Notes under the pieces: generated by a model
What the model was told of the DNA's origin: nothing
The model's database searches: none
Seen by the model: the letters and a program-made list of their open reading frames with translations, nothing else
Assembly: GCA_963716235.1 (NCBI GenBank)
Contig: CAVQTE010000022.1
Span: 1-64,000 of the forward strand
Direction of reading: 5' to 3'
DNA: 64,000 bases
Origin: Sva-07 sp963716235
GTDB lineage: Bacteria; Actinomycetota; Acidimicrobiia; Acidimicrobiales; Ilumatobacteraceae
Position numbers and translations under genes: made by a program
In this document: positions 17,354-26,559 of the stretch, in pieces
How the letters are laid out: every line of letters starts with the position of its first letter
Numbering within the stretch: position 1 is the first letter of the stretch

Positions 17354-18716
17354 TGATCGGTTGCTCCTCGGGATAACGGTAGGCGCGCGAGTGCTCGCGC
17401 AACGCAAGTGCGGTGACGAAGGTGACCGGTCCGACGCGGCCGGTGAACATCACGAGAATCACCACGAACTGGGCGGCCTGGCTGAGCGATGGCGTGATGC
17501 CGGTGGACAACCCGACGGTGCCGAACGCCGACGTCACCTCGAACAACGCCGGTGTGAAGGTGAGGTCGTCCACTCCCATGATCGCCAACGCGGCGACGAT
17601 GACGAGACCGATCGACAACAGCGCCACCGTCAGACCCTGACGAACCACACTCGGAGGGATCCGTCGCCTGAACGCATTGACGTCGGGGTTGCCGCGAACC
17701 TCGGACCACAACGCGAAGGCGAGTACCGCGAAGGTCGTGACCTTGATGCCACCGGACGTGGATGCCGGCCCGGCGCCGATGAACATCAAGATGGTCGTCA
17801 CCACCAACGTCGACTCGTGCATGCCGCCGATGTCGACGGTGTTGAACCCCGCGGTGCGCGGGGTCACTCCCTGGAACCAACCGGCCAACAACTTGTCGAA
17901 CGTGTCGAGTGGTCCGAGCGTTGCCGGATTCGCCCATTCGAAGACGGTGACACAGACCACGCCGATCACGATCAGAGCGGCCGTCGTGAGCAGCGTGATC
18001 CGGGCATGCAGTGACCACGGTGGTCGGCGGCCCGCCCCGGCGGCCCGCCGGAGCTGCCGGCGACGGCGCAGTTCGACGATGATCGGAAACCCGAGGCCGC
18101 CGATGATGAAGCCGGCGGAGATGCTGAACACGACGACCGGATCGCCGACGAACTGGGTGAGACCGTCGGAGTACAGCGACAGGCCCGAGTTGTTGAACGC
18201 CGCGATCGAGTGGAACACCGCCGAGTAGGCCGAACTCAGTGGACCGTCCTCGTAGCCGCCCTGCCAGAACCGTAGGAACAGGATGAACGCGACGACCCCT
18301 TCGACGATCAGCGTGATCTTCGCGATCGCGACGAGGAGTTGCTTCAGGTCGCCGAGATCGACCGCACCGATCTCGGCCTGGGCCAGCATCCGCTGACGGA
18401 GCCCGACCCGGTTCCACACGACGATCACGAGCACCGATCCGATCGTCATGATCCCGAACCCGCCGATCTGCATGAGCAGCATGATCACGGTTTCACCGAA
18501 GAGCGAGAAGTCGCCGACGTCGAGGCTGGCCAGACCGGTCACGGTTGCCGCCGAGGTCGCCATGAACAGCGCGTTGTCGAACCCGACCGTGCCGGGACCG
18601 TCGGCAGCGATCGGCAGTGCCAGCAGGATCGTGCCGATGCCGATCAGGCCGAGGAATGCCGCGACGACCAGTCGGGCCGGATGGTTGATCGCCTCGATCA
18701 AGCCGCCTGGTGCCAC
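17346..18716 (-). CDS. ktrB: Potassium transporter pore subunit, KtrB/TrkH type
   Basis: The membrane pore of a Ktr/Trk potassium channel-like transporter, about 456 residues. Four degenerate selectivity-filter loops are visible: TVTGLASLD, NNSGLSLYS, RTAGFNTVD and TVGLSTGI. The frame is open up to 19193, but residues before VAPGGLIEAINHPARL are Ser/Arg-rich shadow sequence. The GTG at 18716 is chosen, supported by a TATGAT box 6 nt upstream. It overlaps ktrA by a few bases. It is divergent from a small membrane-protein gene. Confidence 0.88.
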   Translation of the reverse strand: MAPGGLIEAINHPARLVVAAFLGLIGIGTILLALPIAADGPGTVGFDNALFMATSAATVTGLASLDVGDFSLFGETVIMLLMQIGGFGIMTIGSVLVIVVWNRVGLRQRMLAQAEIGAVDLGDLKQLLVAIAKITLIVEGVVAFILFLRFWQGGYEDGPLSSAYSAVFHSIAAFNNSGLSLYSDGLTQFVGDPVVVFSISAGFIIGGLGFPIIVELRRRRQLRRAAGAGRRPPWSLHARITLLTTAALIVIGVVCVTVFEWANPATLGPLDTFDKLLAGWFQGVTPRTAGFNTVDIGGMHESTLVVTTILMFIGAGPASTSGGIKVTTFAVLAFALWSEVRGNPDVNAFRRRIPPSVVRQGLTVALLSIGLVIVAALAIMGVDDLTFTPALFEVTSAFGTVGLSTGITPSLSQAAQFVVILVMFTGRVGPVTFVTALALREHSRAYRYPEEQPIIG

Positions 18717-18722
18717 CGGTGG

Positions 18723-18728
18723 ATCATA
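18723..18728 (-). promoter_or_regulatory. Putative -10 box of a leaderless promoter (ktrBA)
   Basis: TATGAT on the minus strand ends exactly 6 nt before the GTG at 18716. It fits the TANNNT-N6-start layout of leaderless actinobacterial transcripts and helps fix the ktrB start. Confidence 0.55.
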
Positions 18729-18768
18729 TGGTGACGAAGCTCCTCGCGGCCCGCGGCATCCTGTGGGG

Positions 18769-18978
18769 ATGTTCCTCGGAGAAGACCTCCTCGCCTGGTT
18801 GACGTTGGCCTTCGGCGGCGCGCTGTTCGTCGGCAACCTGCTGGCGATCGTCAAGCCGCCGACCAGGCAACTCGACGACACGAATCTCGAACGGGCACCG
18901 GTGATGCGCAGTGTCGTGTTCGCCGCGATCGGCCTCGTCGCTGCGATCTGGGCGGCTGCGTCGCTCGTCAGTTCCTGA
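18769..18978 (+). CDS. Small two-helix membrane protein
   Basis: A 69-residue protein with two hydrophobic helices (about residues 8-28 and 46-66) joined by a polar loop (KPPTRQLDDTNLERAPV). No family was recognised with certainty; the layout fits small uncharacterised actinobacterial membrane proteins. The ATG at 18769 follows a GGGG stretch. Its stop abuts the stop of the convergent lipoprotein gene with no gap. Confidence 0.65.
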   Translation: MFLGEDLLAWLTLAFGGALFVGNLLAIVKPPTRQLDDTNLERAPVMRSVVFAAIGLVAAIWAAASLVSS

Positions 18979-19607
18979 TCAGTCGGCGGCGTACACCGAG
19001 ATCGTGACCTGATTGCCGGACTCGTCCTCGACGTAACTGATTCCGACCGTCCAAGTGTCGCTGGAGTACACGCGGTTCGCGGTTCCCTCTGCCTTGAACT
19101 CCGAGGTCGACTCGAATCCGGCGTCCTCGAGCTGTGACCCGTAGTCGTCGAGGAAGTCCTCGCCGTCGACGGTCCCGCTGACGGAGATTGCATCAGAACC
19201 CGTGTCCGAGACCACGAACGCCGAGGCGATCGTCAAGCCATCCGGGGCAGGAACGTCGCTCGGCCATTCGTCGGGAAGCTCTGTCGTCGCACCGCCGCTG
19301 AAACTGCCGTCCTCGCCCTCGACGGTCATCGAGCCGTCACCGGAGTCGGCGTTGCCCGTGATGGTCTCGCCGTTCTCGTCGGTGACGACGAAGTTGCCGT
19401 CCTCGTCGACGGTCATCGAGCCGTCCTCGGTCTGGATCGCGATGCCGCCGTCGTCGGTGTTGATGTCGACGTCGCCGCCACTCTGCTCTTCGATCAGCTT
19501 CTCGACGCCCGTCTCGGCAGAGTCACCGCAGGCGGTCAACACCGTTGCGCGGCGGCAACGAGGACGAGGAGACCCCGTGAGACGCTGATCGTGCGTTTGT
19601 TCGTCAT
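18979..19607 (-). CDS. Secreted acidic lipoprotein (frameshifted in the signal peptide)
   Basis: An export lipoprotein of about 209 residues. MTNKRTISVSRG plus a hydrophobic core (LLVLVAAA) is in one frame and the lipobox VLTAC in another. Adding one base near 19548-19552 joins them into a normal lipoprotein signal. After the Cys, residues 30-100 hold acidic Gly-rich imperfect repeats of the type DGSMTVDEDGNF / DGSMTVEGEDGSF. The C-terminal 90 residues (VPAPDGLTIASAFVV onward) form a separate domain ending ISVYAAD. The function is unknown. A TAGGTT box lies 7 nt before the ATG. Confidence 0.72.
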
Positions 19608-19614
19608 GCTGCAG

Positions 19615-19620
19615 AACCTA
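19615..19620 (-). promoter_or_regulatory. Putative -10 box of a leaderless promoter (lipoprotein gene)
   Basis: TAGGTT on the minus strand ends 7 nt before the ATG at 19607. It supports the start upstream of the frameshift rather than the internal Met-Leu-Thr-Ala-Cys. Confidence 0.5.
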
Positions 19621-19716
19621 GATCGGATCCGGTCCGCGGCGGAAGGGTCGATGTGGCACTTGTCGACGGGGGTGCCAGAAGCCTCGTCGGGGGCACGGAT
19701 CTGGAAGATTGGAGCC

Positions 19717-20310
19717 ATGAGTTCGCCGCTGCGCCTGACATTCCTGCAGTCGGCGAGCCGCGCCGACCAGCTCCCCGCGTCGCCGATCGAGGTGGCGTTC
19801 GTGGGGCGCTCGAACGTCGGCAAGTCGTCGCTCGTCAACGCACTGGCCAACCGCAAGCAGCTCGCACGGGTGTCGAACACGCCCGGTCGTACCCAACTCA
19901 TCAACCTGTTCGAGGTGGAGAGCGCTCGGCCGGAGCGGGGCACGATGGTCGATCTGCCGGGCTACGGATTCGCAAAGGCGGCCAAGAGCGTCAAGCGTGA
20001 CTGGCCCGAGATGATCGAGGGGTACCTGCTCGAACGGAGCAACCTGGCCATGGTGTTCGTGCTCGTCGACGGCGCGATCGGCCCGACCACGCTCGACGTT
20101 CAGATGCTCGACTGGCTCCGCTACAACGGCGTTGCCCACACCGTCGTTGCCACGAAGTTCGACAAGGTGAAGTCGTCGAAGCGGGCGACGCGCAAGAAGG
20201 AACTGGCCGCGGGCTGCCAGCTCGATCAGGGTGATGTGGTGTGGGTGAGCGCGTCGAAGGGTGACGGCATCGATGCGCTCCGTTCGCTCGTACGGAACTG
20301 GGTCGGCTGA
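19717..20310 (+). CDS. engB: Ribosome biogenesis GTP-binding protein EngB/YsxC
   Basis: A TrmE-Era-EngA-EngB-Septin family GTPase needed for large ribosomal subunit assembly. It has G1 GRSNVGKSSLVNA, switch region TPGRTQLINLF, G3 DLPGYGFAKA, G4 TKFDK and G5 VSASKGDG. The start ATG at 19717 gives 197 residues, the usual size; the open frame begins further upstream at 19591 without conserved residues. GGAG sits five bases before the ATG. Confidence 0.93.
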   Translation: MSSPLRLTFLQSASRADQLPASPIEVAFVGRSNVGKSSLVNALANRKQLARVSNTPGRTQLINLFEVESARPERGTMVDLPGYGFAKAAKSVKRDWPEMIEGYLLERSNLAMVFVLVDGAIGPTTLDVQMLDWLRYNGVAHTVVATKFDKVKSSKRATRKKELAAGCQLDQGDVVWVSASKGDGIDALRSLVRNWVG

Positions 20311-20329
20311 GTTCGTTAGCGTCGGCGCC

Positions 20330-21467
20330 ATGTCGCTCGTCGAACTGCCCGCCGTCTCGATCACCGGAACCGGGCTCTTCACGCCGCCGGAGTCGATCAG
20401 CAACGCCGAGCTGGCCGCGTCGCTCACCGAGTCGGCATTGAAGTGGAACGCCGAGCACGCCGAGGAGATCGCCGCCGGCGAGCTCGCAGAGCGACCGCTG
20501 CCCGACGAGGAGTTCATCCTCAAGGCCTCGGGGATCAGGTCGCGGTATGTGATGGAGAAGTCGGGGGTGCTCGACCCGGCCCGGATGCGGCCGCGGCTCG
20601 AGACCCGGTCGGAGGACGAACTGGGCCTTCAGGCCGAGATGTCGATGCCGGCGATTCTCGAGGCGTTGGCGCAGGCCGGTCGTGAGCCCACCGACGTCGA
20701 CGCGGTGATCGTCGGCTGCTCCAATCTGCAGCGCGCCTATCCCGCCGTCGCCATCGAGATCCAGGACGCGCTCGGCGCTGCCGGGTGGGGCTACGACATG
20801 AACGTCGCGTGCTCCTCGGCGACGTTCTCGATCCAGGCCGCAGTCGACGCGCTCCGCAACGCCGAGCGCGAACTGCGTGGTCGTGGTCAATCCGGAGATC
20901 ACTTCGGGCCACAACAACTTCGAGTTGCGCGACTTCCACTTCATCTTCGGTGACGCCTGCACGGCGCTCGTGTTGGAACGAACCGACGATGCAGTGGCGC
21001 CCGCTCAATGGGAGGTGCTCGGCACGAAGCTGGCCACCAAGTTCTCCAACAACATCCGCAACGACTTCGGTTTTCTCAATTCCTCCGAGGTGGTCGAACG
21101 CGACGCCCACGAGCTCGTGTTCCGCCAGAACGGTCAGATGGTGTTCCGCGAGGTTTGTCCGATGGTTGCTGCGCACATCACGACCCATCTCGACGTGCTC
21201 GGTCTCGACGCCGCGGATGTTCGGCGCTTCTGGCTGCACCAGGCGAACCTCAAGATGAACCAACTCATCGCCAAGGGCGTGCTCGGTCGTCTGCCGACCG
21301 ACGACGAGGCGCCGGTGATCCTCGACGAGTACGCCAACACGAGCTCGGCCGGTTCGGTGATCGCCTTCCATCTGCATCGCGACGACCTCGCGTCCGGCGA
21401 TCTCGGCGTGATCTGCTCGTTCGGCGCCGGCTACTCCGTCGGCAGCGTCATCGTCCGGCGCCGCTGA
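20330..21467 (+). CDS. 3-oxoacyl-ACP synthase III-like (KASIII) protein (frameshifted)
   Basis: A thiolase-fold condensing enzyme of the FabH/KASIII family. The catalytic triad is complete across two frames: Cys in NVACSSATFS, His in WLHQANLKMN, Asn in YANTSSAGS. The frame breaks at 20864-20870, in a short CG repeat. Adding two bases joins RNAER to ANCVVVVNPEITSGHNN and gives 379 residues. It is more like the FabH group of beta-ketoacyl synthases fused to an N-terminal insertion (residues 40-95, with EEFILKASGIRSRYV) than the housekeeping FabH; fatty acid initiation or hydrocarbon/olefin-type condensation are both possible. Confidence 0.82.
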
Positions 21468-21482
21468 CCGGCGGCCCTCATC

Positions 21483-21532
21483 GTTTGCGTGACGGTTCTG
21501 TTGGACCGTCCCGTCGGAACTGCAACGCAAAC
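21483..21532. repeat. 50-nt palindromic intergenic repeat, copy B
   Basis: The best-preserved copy. The left arm GTTTGCGTGACGGTTC pairs with the right arm GAACTGCAACGCAAAC at 14 of 16 positions around a core containing GTTGGACCGTCCC. It lies between the convergent ends of the KASIII-like and TetR genes. Confidence 0.75.
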
Positions 21533-21557
21533 CGGTGGATCGGCTGACTGAGATCGG

Positions 21558-22163
21558 TCAGCGGGGGGCGTTGACCCGGACGAAGTCGTCGAGCAGTGCA
21601 TCGGCCCACGAGTCGTCGAACGTCACGTCCGACATGAACCGGACGAAGAGGAAGCTTCCCAAGATGGCGGCGAGGCTCTGCTCGACGTCGATGTCAGCGG
21701 CGGAGTTCACCTGCGGCGACAGCGTTGTCGATGACGCTGCGAACACGACGCGGAAGGTGGCGAGGAACTCGTTGCGGACCGAGGCCACTGTCGGGTCGTG
21801 AAGCGCTCGCTCCATCATGTTGGCGATCATCGGTGCTCGTTGCTCGTCCGTCAGGTCGGTCACGAGTTGGGCGCACAGCATGGCGAGGTCGTTGCGCAAC
21901 GAGCCGGTGAGGTCATCGACATCCGGAGTGACCTTGCCGATCGAGTCGATCGTTGCCCGCAGCAGATCCTCGGGGGTCGGCCAGTGGTTGTAGACCGTCG
22001 TGCGGCTGACGTTGGCGGCGACTGCGACGTTCGCGTGGGTGATGGCGCCGGGCCCGTCGGCCATGAGCAGCTCACTCGCCGCTTCGATGACGGCCGCGCG
22101 CGTGCGCTCGACGCGAGGGTCGTCGTGACGTCGGGGGTCGGTCGTGGCGGAGGGCATCGGCAT
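21558..22163 (-). CDS. TetR family transcriptional regulator
   Basis: A 201-residue TetR repressor. The N-terminal helix-turn-helix is recognisable in VIEAASELLMADGPGAITHANVAVAANVSRTTVYNHWP, quoted here only as the span of residues 24-62; the hallmark is VSRTTVYNHW. The C-terminal part is a typical ligand-binding all-helical domain without identifiable ligand specificity. It is divergent from an mmpL-like gene across an 88-bp gap holding two palindromes, so it probably represses both that transporter and itself. Confidence 0.87.
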   Translation of the reverse strand: MPMPSATTDPRRHDDPRVERTRAAVIEAASELLMADGPGAITHANVAVAANVSRTTVYNHWPTPEDLLRATIDSIGKVTPDVDDLTGSLRNDLAMLCAQLVTDLTDEQRAPMIANMMERALHDPTVASVRNEFLATFRVVFAASSTTLSPQVNSAADIDVEQSLAAILGSFLFVRFMSDVTFDDSWADALLDDFVRVNAPR

Positions 22164-22184
22164 GGGTGCACCAGCAGGATCGGT

Positions 22185-22248
22185 GTGTCGTGTGACACGT
22201 CACCGACAGTTTGCTTGCGATTGCCCATTCTACTGGACAGAATGTCCA
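22185..22248. promoter_or_regulatory. Candidate TetR operators in the tetR-mmpL divergent promoter region
   Basis: Two inverted repeats occur: GTGTC-GTGT-GACAC (22185-22198) and TGGACA-GAA-TGTCCA (22234-22248). The second is flanked by a further inverted pair CATTCT/AGAATG and ends 3 bp before the mmpL ATG at 22252, an ideal position for repression. Which one the TetR protein binds is not known; the second is the better candidate. Confidence 0.55.
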
Positions 22249-22251
22249 ACA

Positions 22252-24673
22252 ATGTCAACGATCTCGATGTCCCCCCCGGACGCTCCCTCCGAATCACCCG
22301 AGTCCACCCCGCGCCCGTCCATGTGGGCGCGACTCGGACGGTTCAGCTTCCGCCGTCGCCGGTACGTGCTCGGCGCATGGATCACGGTCTTGGTCGTGGT
22401 CTTCGCGCTCGTCGGGTCGATCGGTGCATCGAGCGACAGCTCGTTCTCGATCCCGGACTCGGAGTCCAAGAGCGGCTTCGACACGCTCGACGAGTACTTC
22501 GGCGGGCGCGGAGCGGCCGCTCGGGCACGATCGTGTTCCGCGCCGATCAGGGCATCGACGACCCCGAAGTGCAAGCGGCGATGACCGAGCTGTTCGACGA
22601 GGTCGCCCAGATCGAGGGCGTCACGGTCACCAGTCCGTACTCACCCGAAGGACAGTTGCGCGGACAGGTCGCGACCGAAGGCGAACTCGCCGGACTCGTC
22701 GCATACGCCCAGGTCGACCTCGACCAGAATCTGTCGGAGACCCAGACCGGGGAGATCGGCGTCGAGATCGGCGACATGCTGCCGACCAACGTCGACGGAC
22801 TCCAGATCGAGGTCGGCGGTCAGGCGCTCGGCGAGTTCGAGCCACCCGAGTCCGAACTCATCGGCATCGCGTTCGCCATCGTCGTGCTGATCCTGGCGTT
22901 CGGTTCGGTGCTCGCCATGGGCCTCCCGATCGGGGTCGCGCTGTTCGGCGTCGGGATCGGCGCCGGCATCATCACACTGCTGTCGAACGTCATGTCGGTG
23001 CCCGACTTCGCCGTGACGCTCGGTGCGATGATCGGCCTCGGCGTCGGCATCGACTACGCACTGTTCATCGTCACCCGTTACCGCGAAGGCCTCAAGACCG
23101 GCCAGACACCCGAAGAGGCGACGGTGACCGCCCTCGACACCGCCGGACGCGCCGTCGTGTTCGCCGGGTTCACCGTGGTCATCTCACTGCTCGGCATGTT
23201 CATCATGGGCCTGGCGTTCATCAACGGCCTGGCGACCGGCGCCGCCGTCACGGTGCTGATCACCATGATCGCGTCGGTCACGCTGCTGCCGGCGTTCCTC
23301 GGGTTCGCCCAGCACAAGATCGAAGTGACCCGCTGGCGCGGCATCCTCGCCGCTGGGTTCGTCGCCATCGCACTGCTGGGTGTCGGCCTCGGAATCCAGC
23401 CACTCCTCGTGGGTGCGCCGATCGCCGTGATCATCCTGATCGCCTCGTTCGTGTTCGCACCGTTGCGCAAGGAACTGCCGCCTCGCAAGGAGAAGCCCCT
23501 CCGCCAGACGCTCGCGTATCGGTGGAGCCGATTCGTCCAGCATCGGCCGTGGTCGATCGCGATCGTCACCACGATCTTCCTGCTCCTGCTGTCGATCCCG
23601 GTACTCGGGCTACGCCTCGGATTCAGCGACGAGAGCAACTTCGCCGAGAACAGCACCACCCGCCAGGCGTACGAGCTCACCAGCGCCGCGTTCGGGCCCG
23701 GGGCCAACGGTCCGCTCATCCTCACCGCCGAGCTGGCGCAGCCGCAGGATCTACAGGTCATGGTCGCGCTCGCCGAGACGCTCGACCGGACCGAAGGGGT
23801 TGCCGACGTGCTCGGTCCGATTCCGGACACCTTCGGCGATCCCGCCTCGGCCTCCGCCGCCATCATCAGGGTGACACCCACGACAGGCCCGCAGGACGCG
23901 GCGACCGACGCGCTGGTCGAGTCGTTGCGCTCGGACGTGGTCCCGTCCGTCACCGACGGAACCGAAGTCGTCGTGAACGTGTCGGGCGCGGTCGCGGCCA
24001 ACATCGACTTCAGCAGCTATCTCGCCCAGCGGCTCCCGATCTTCTTCATCGCCGTGCTGTCGTTGTCGTTCCTGCTGCTGATGATGGTGTTCCGTTCACT
24101 GCTCGTTCCACTCAAGGCCGTGATCATGAACATGCTGTCGATCGGCGCCGCCTACGGCATCGTGGTGATGGTGTTCCAGTGGGGATGGGGTGCATCGCTG
24201 TTCAACACCGCGGGAGGACCGATCGAACCGTTCCTGCCGATGATGATGTTCGCCATCGTGTTCGGCCTGTCGATGGACTACGAGGTCTTCCTGCTCTCGC
24301 GGTGAAGGAGGAGTACGACCGCACCGGTGACCCGGTCAACTCCGTGTCCGATGGTCTCGCCGCCACGGCGCGCGTGATCACCGCCGCTGCGGCGATCATG
24401 ATCGTGGTGTTCGGCAGCTTCGTGCTCGAGGACAACCGGATCATCAAGATGTTCGGCCTCGGTCTGTCATCGGCAGTGTTCCTCGACGCGACGCTCGTGC
24501 GCATGCTGCTCGTGCCGGCGACGATGGAACTGCTCGGCGCCCGCAACTGGTGGCTGCCGAAGTGGTTGGATCGTATCCTGCCGACGCTCAATGTCGAGGG
24601 CGGCACCCACGCCTCGGCCATCTCGCTCGCTCATGACGAAGAGCAGCGGGAAAAGGAACTCATCGACGCCTGA
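22252..24673 (+). CDS. MMPL/RND family membrane transporter (two frameshifts)
   Basis: A lipid/drug exporter of the MMPL group of RND transporters, 807 residues after correction. Topology is classic: one helix near residue 35, a first large extracellular loop, helices 2-6 (with GLGVGIDYALFIVTRYREG), a cytoplasmic linker, then a mirrored second half with FGLSMDYEVFLLSR. Both membrane Asp-Tyr pairs of the proton relay are present. Single G losses at about 22515 (GAGRSGTIVF restored) and 24300-24302 (LLSRVKEEYD restored) split the frame. The ATG at 22252 lies just behind the TetR palindrome, so derepression by a lipophilic ligand is likely. Confidence 0.88.
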
Positions 24674-24677
24674 CCGT

Positions 24678-24704
24678 CGCGATCGGGGTCAGACCCCAAT
24701 CGCG
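24678..24704. terminator. GGGGTCAGACCCC hairpin at convergent gene ends
   Basis: CGCGAT-c-GGGGTC-A-GACCCC-a-ATCGCG is a 27-nt inverted repeat with one mismatch. It begins 5 nt after the mmpL stop and contains the last codons and stop of the PhyH gene on the other strand. It is a plausible bidirectional terminator without a U-tract and shares its GGNGTCAGACNCC core with the hairpin at 60052-60100. Confidence 0.5.
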
Positions 24705-25549
24705 CCAATCGCGACGGGCGGGTTGATCGTCCCGAAGGACATCGAGCCGCTCGACCCGCGGAGCGCTTCGATCGGGTCGCGGACGTCGTCGATGTAGCCG
24801 AGGGCGTAGGCACCGGTGCGGTACCCCATCAGTCGGAGCAACTCGTCGGACAGCGTCGCTGCCACGTCGTGGGGTACCGACAGGTACTGGTTCTCCTCCT
24901 GGCGCAGCCAACCCACGTTGTAGGTGATGTTGAGACCCACGCGTGTCGTGTCCGAGACGTTGGCGCCGCCGCCGTGGTACACCTTGCCGGTGTAGAGCAG
25001 ACACGATCCCTTGGTCATCTCGGCAGGGACGGTCTCGTCGACGGTGTGTTCGAAGCTGTCGGGCAGATGTTGGCTTGCGGGCATCAGCCGGGTCGCGCCG
25101 TTGGCCTCGGTGAAGTCGGTGAGTGCCCAGATGGTGTTGCACTGCACGTCGTAGTCGCTCGGGAACTCGAAGAAGTCGAACGCCCACTGGTCACGGTGGA
25201 TCGACTGCCCGGGCGAGTCGGGCCCGATCGAGATCACCTGGGTGAGGTGCAGTTGGTAGCTCTGGGCGCGGTGCAGCAATCGTGCGGTCACGTCGAGGAT
25301 CAGCGGGTGCTGGACGAGCTCGTGACTGGATGGCGAGCGTGCGATGAGCGCTCCGGTGCGTCGGGTGTTGCGACCCGAGAAGTCATCGCTGCCCGCAGGC
25401 GTCGCCTCGATGAATGGCGCCATCTCGCTCGTGACACGATCGATGAGTTCGACGTCGGCGAGGTCGTCGATGATGAGCGCGGCGTCACGGTCGAGAACTG
25501 CGTGGATCTCGTCGGGCGAGGCCGCTGAAGGCAGATGGACGATGCTCAT
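24689..25549 (-). CDS. Phytanoyl-CoA dioxygenase (PhyH) family protein
   Basis: An Fe(II)/2-oxoglutarate-dependent oxygenase of the PhyH family, 286 residues. The metal HxD is in QSIHRDQWAFDF and the distal His in GKVYHGGGANVS, with an Arg nearby (TTRVGLNITYNVGW) for 2-oxoglutarate. The substrate is unknown; family members hydroxylate fatty acyl-CoAs or natural products. The final residues (AIGAIGV) are encoded by the GGGGTCAGACCCC hairpin, so the natural C-terminus may have been extended by the element. A TAGCGT box lies 6 nt before the ATG. Confidence 0.85.
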   Translation of the reverse strand: MSIVHLPSAASPDEIHAVLDRDAALIIDDLADVELIDRVTSEMAPFIEATPAGSDDFSGRNTRRTGALIARSPSSHELVQHPLILDVTARLLHRAQSYQLHLTQVISIGPDSPGQSIHRDQWAFDFFEFPSDYDVQCNTIWALTDFTEANGATRLMPASQHLPDSFEHTVDETVPAEMTKGSCLLYTGKVYHGGGANVSDTTRVGLNITYNVGWLRQEENQYLSVPHDVAATLSDELLRLMGYRTGAYALGYIDDVRDPIEALRGSSGSMSFGTINPPVAIGAIGV

Positions 25550-25555
25550 TCTCGA

Positions 25556-25561
25556 ACGCTA
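25556..25561 (-). promoter_or_regulatory. Putative -10 box of a leaderless promoter (phyH gene)
   Basis: TAGCGT on the minus strand ends 6 nt before the ATG at 25549; no Shine-Dalgarno sequence is visible. Confidence 0.45.
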
Positions 25562-25620
25562 GTCGCCGTCACATCCGCACCGGCACCGTGTGACGGCTCT
25601 CGGATGCAAGACTCGGCGGC

Positions 25621-26559
25621 GTGAGCGCCATCATCGAGACACGGGGGCTCGTGATGCAGTTCCCGTCGACACGGGCGCTGGATCAGCTCGACGTCACGAT
25701 CCCGAATGGCGTGACGGGGCTCGTCGGAGCGAACGGGGCGGGCAAGACCACGCTCATCTCGCTCGTGCTCGGCCTGTTGAAGCCCACCGCCGGGAGCATC
25801 TCCGTACTGGGTCTCGATCCGGATTCCAGAGGTCCGGAACTCCGGGCGATGATCGGATACGGGCCCGAACGCAACGTCTTTCCCGACGACCTGCGCGCCT
25901 ACGACTTCGTGCGCCATCTCGCCGAGGTGAAGGGGTTGCCGCGCGACGAAGCCCGCAGCCGTGCGAGCGACTCGCTCTATCTCGTGGGGCTCGGCGAGGA
26001 GCGATTCCGCGCCCTCGGCACGATGTCGACGGGCCAGCGCCAGCGTGTGAAGCTCGCGCAGGCGATCGCCGCCGACCCGAGCCTGATCGTGCTCGACGAA
26101 CCGACCGATGGCCTCGATCCGGTGCAGCGCGACGAGATGCTGAACATCATCGTGCAGGTCAACCGTGACTTCGGGATCGACGTGATGCTGTCATCGCACG
26201 TGCTCGAGGAAGTCGAGCGGGTCTGTGACCACGTCGTCGCGCTGGCCGAAGGTCGCCTCGTCGCGCAGGGCTCGATGGCGGAACTGGCCGGCGCCTCCGG
26301 TGGCATCGAGCTGGAACTGGTCGAGCTCGTCGATCGACCCACGTCGATCGACGACGTGGCTGCGCTGCTCACAGCGGCGGGTGCGGGCGTTCGACGCTCC
26401 GGTGCGACGCTGTCGGTGGTCGGTCTGTCCGATGACGACCTCTTCGATCTCGCTGCACGGTCGGTCGCCCGCTCCGGGGCCCGGATCCGCAGGCTCGGCC
26501 AGCACCGTCGGAGCCTCGACGACATCTTCTCCACGGCAGAGCCCGGAGCGTCGGCGTGA
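25621..26559 (+). CDS. ABC transporter ATP-binding protein (first pair)
   Basis: A 312-residue ABC ATPase of the DrrA/CcmA-like group. Walker A is GANGAGKTT, signature STGQRQRVKLAQ, Walker B LIVLDEPTDGLDP, H-loop SSHVLEE. A C-terminal extension of about 90 residues follows the nucleotide-binding domain, as in ABC-2 type exporters. The start is GTG 25621. Its stop overlaps the start of a cognate permease (GTGA), so ATPase and permease are co-translated. The cargo is unknown. Confidence 0.87.
   Translation: MSAIIETRGLVMQFPSTRALDQLDVTIPNGVTGLVGANGAGKTTLISLVLGLLKPTAGSISVLGLDPDSRGPELRAMIGYGPERNVFPDDLRAYDFVRHLAEVKGLPRDEARSRASDSLYLVGLGEERFRALGTMSTGQRQRVKLAQAIAADPSLIVLDEPTDGLDPVQRDEMLNIIVQVNRDFGIDVMLSSHVLEEVERVCDHVVALAEGRLVAQGSMAELAGASGGIELELVELVDRPTSIDDVAALLTAAGAGVRRSGATLSVVGLSDDDLFDLAARSVARSGARIRRLGQHRRSLDDIFSTAEPGASA

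Noticed and set aside
17346..19193. KtrB with a 159-residue N-terminal extension
   Set aside because: The extension is Ser/Arg/Thr-rich shadow sequence antisense to two other genes. GTG 18716 has a -10 box at the right distance and starts the first helix.
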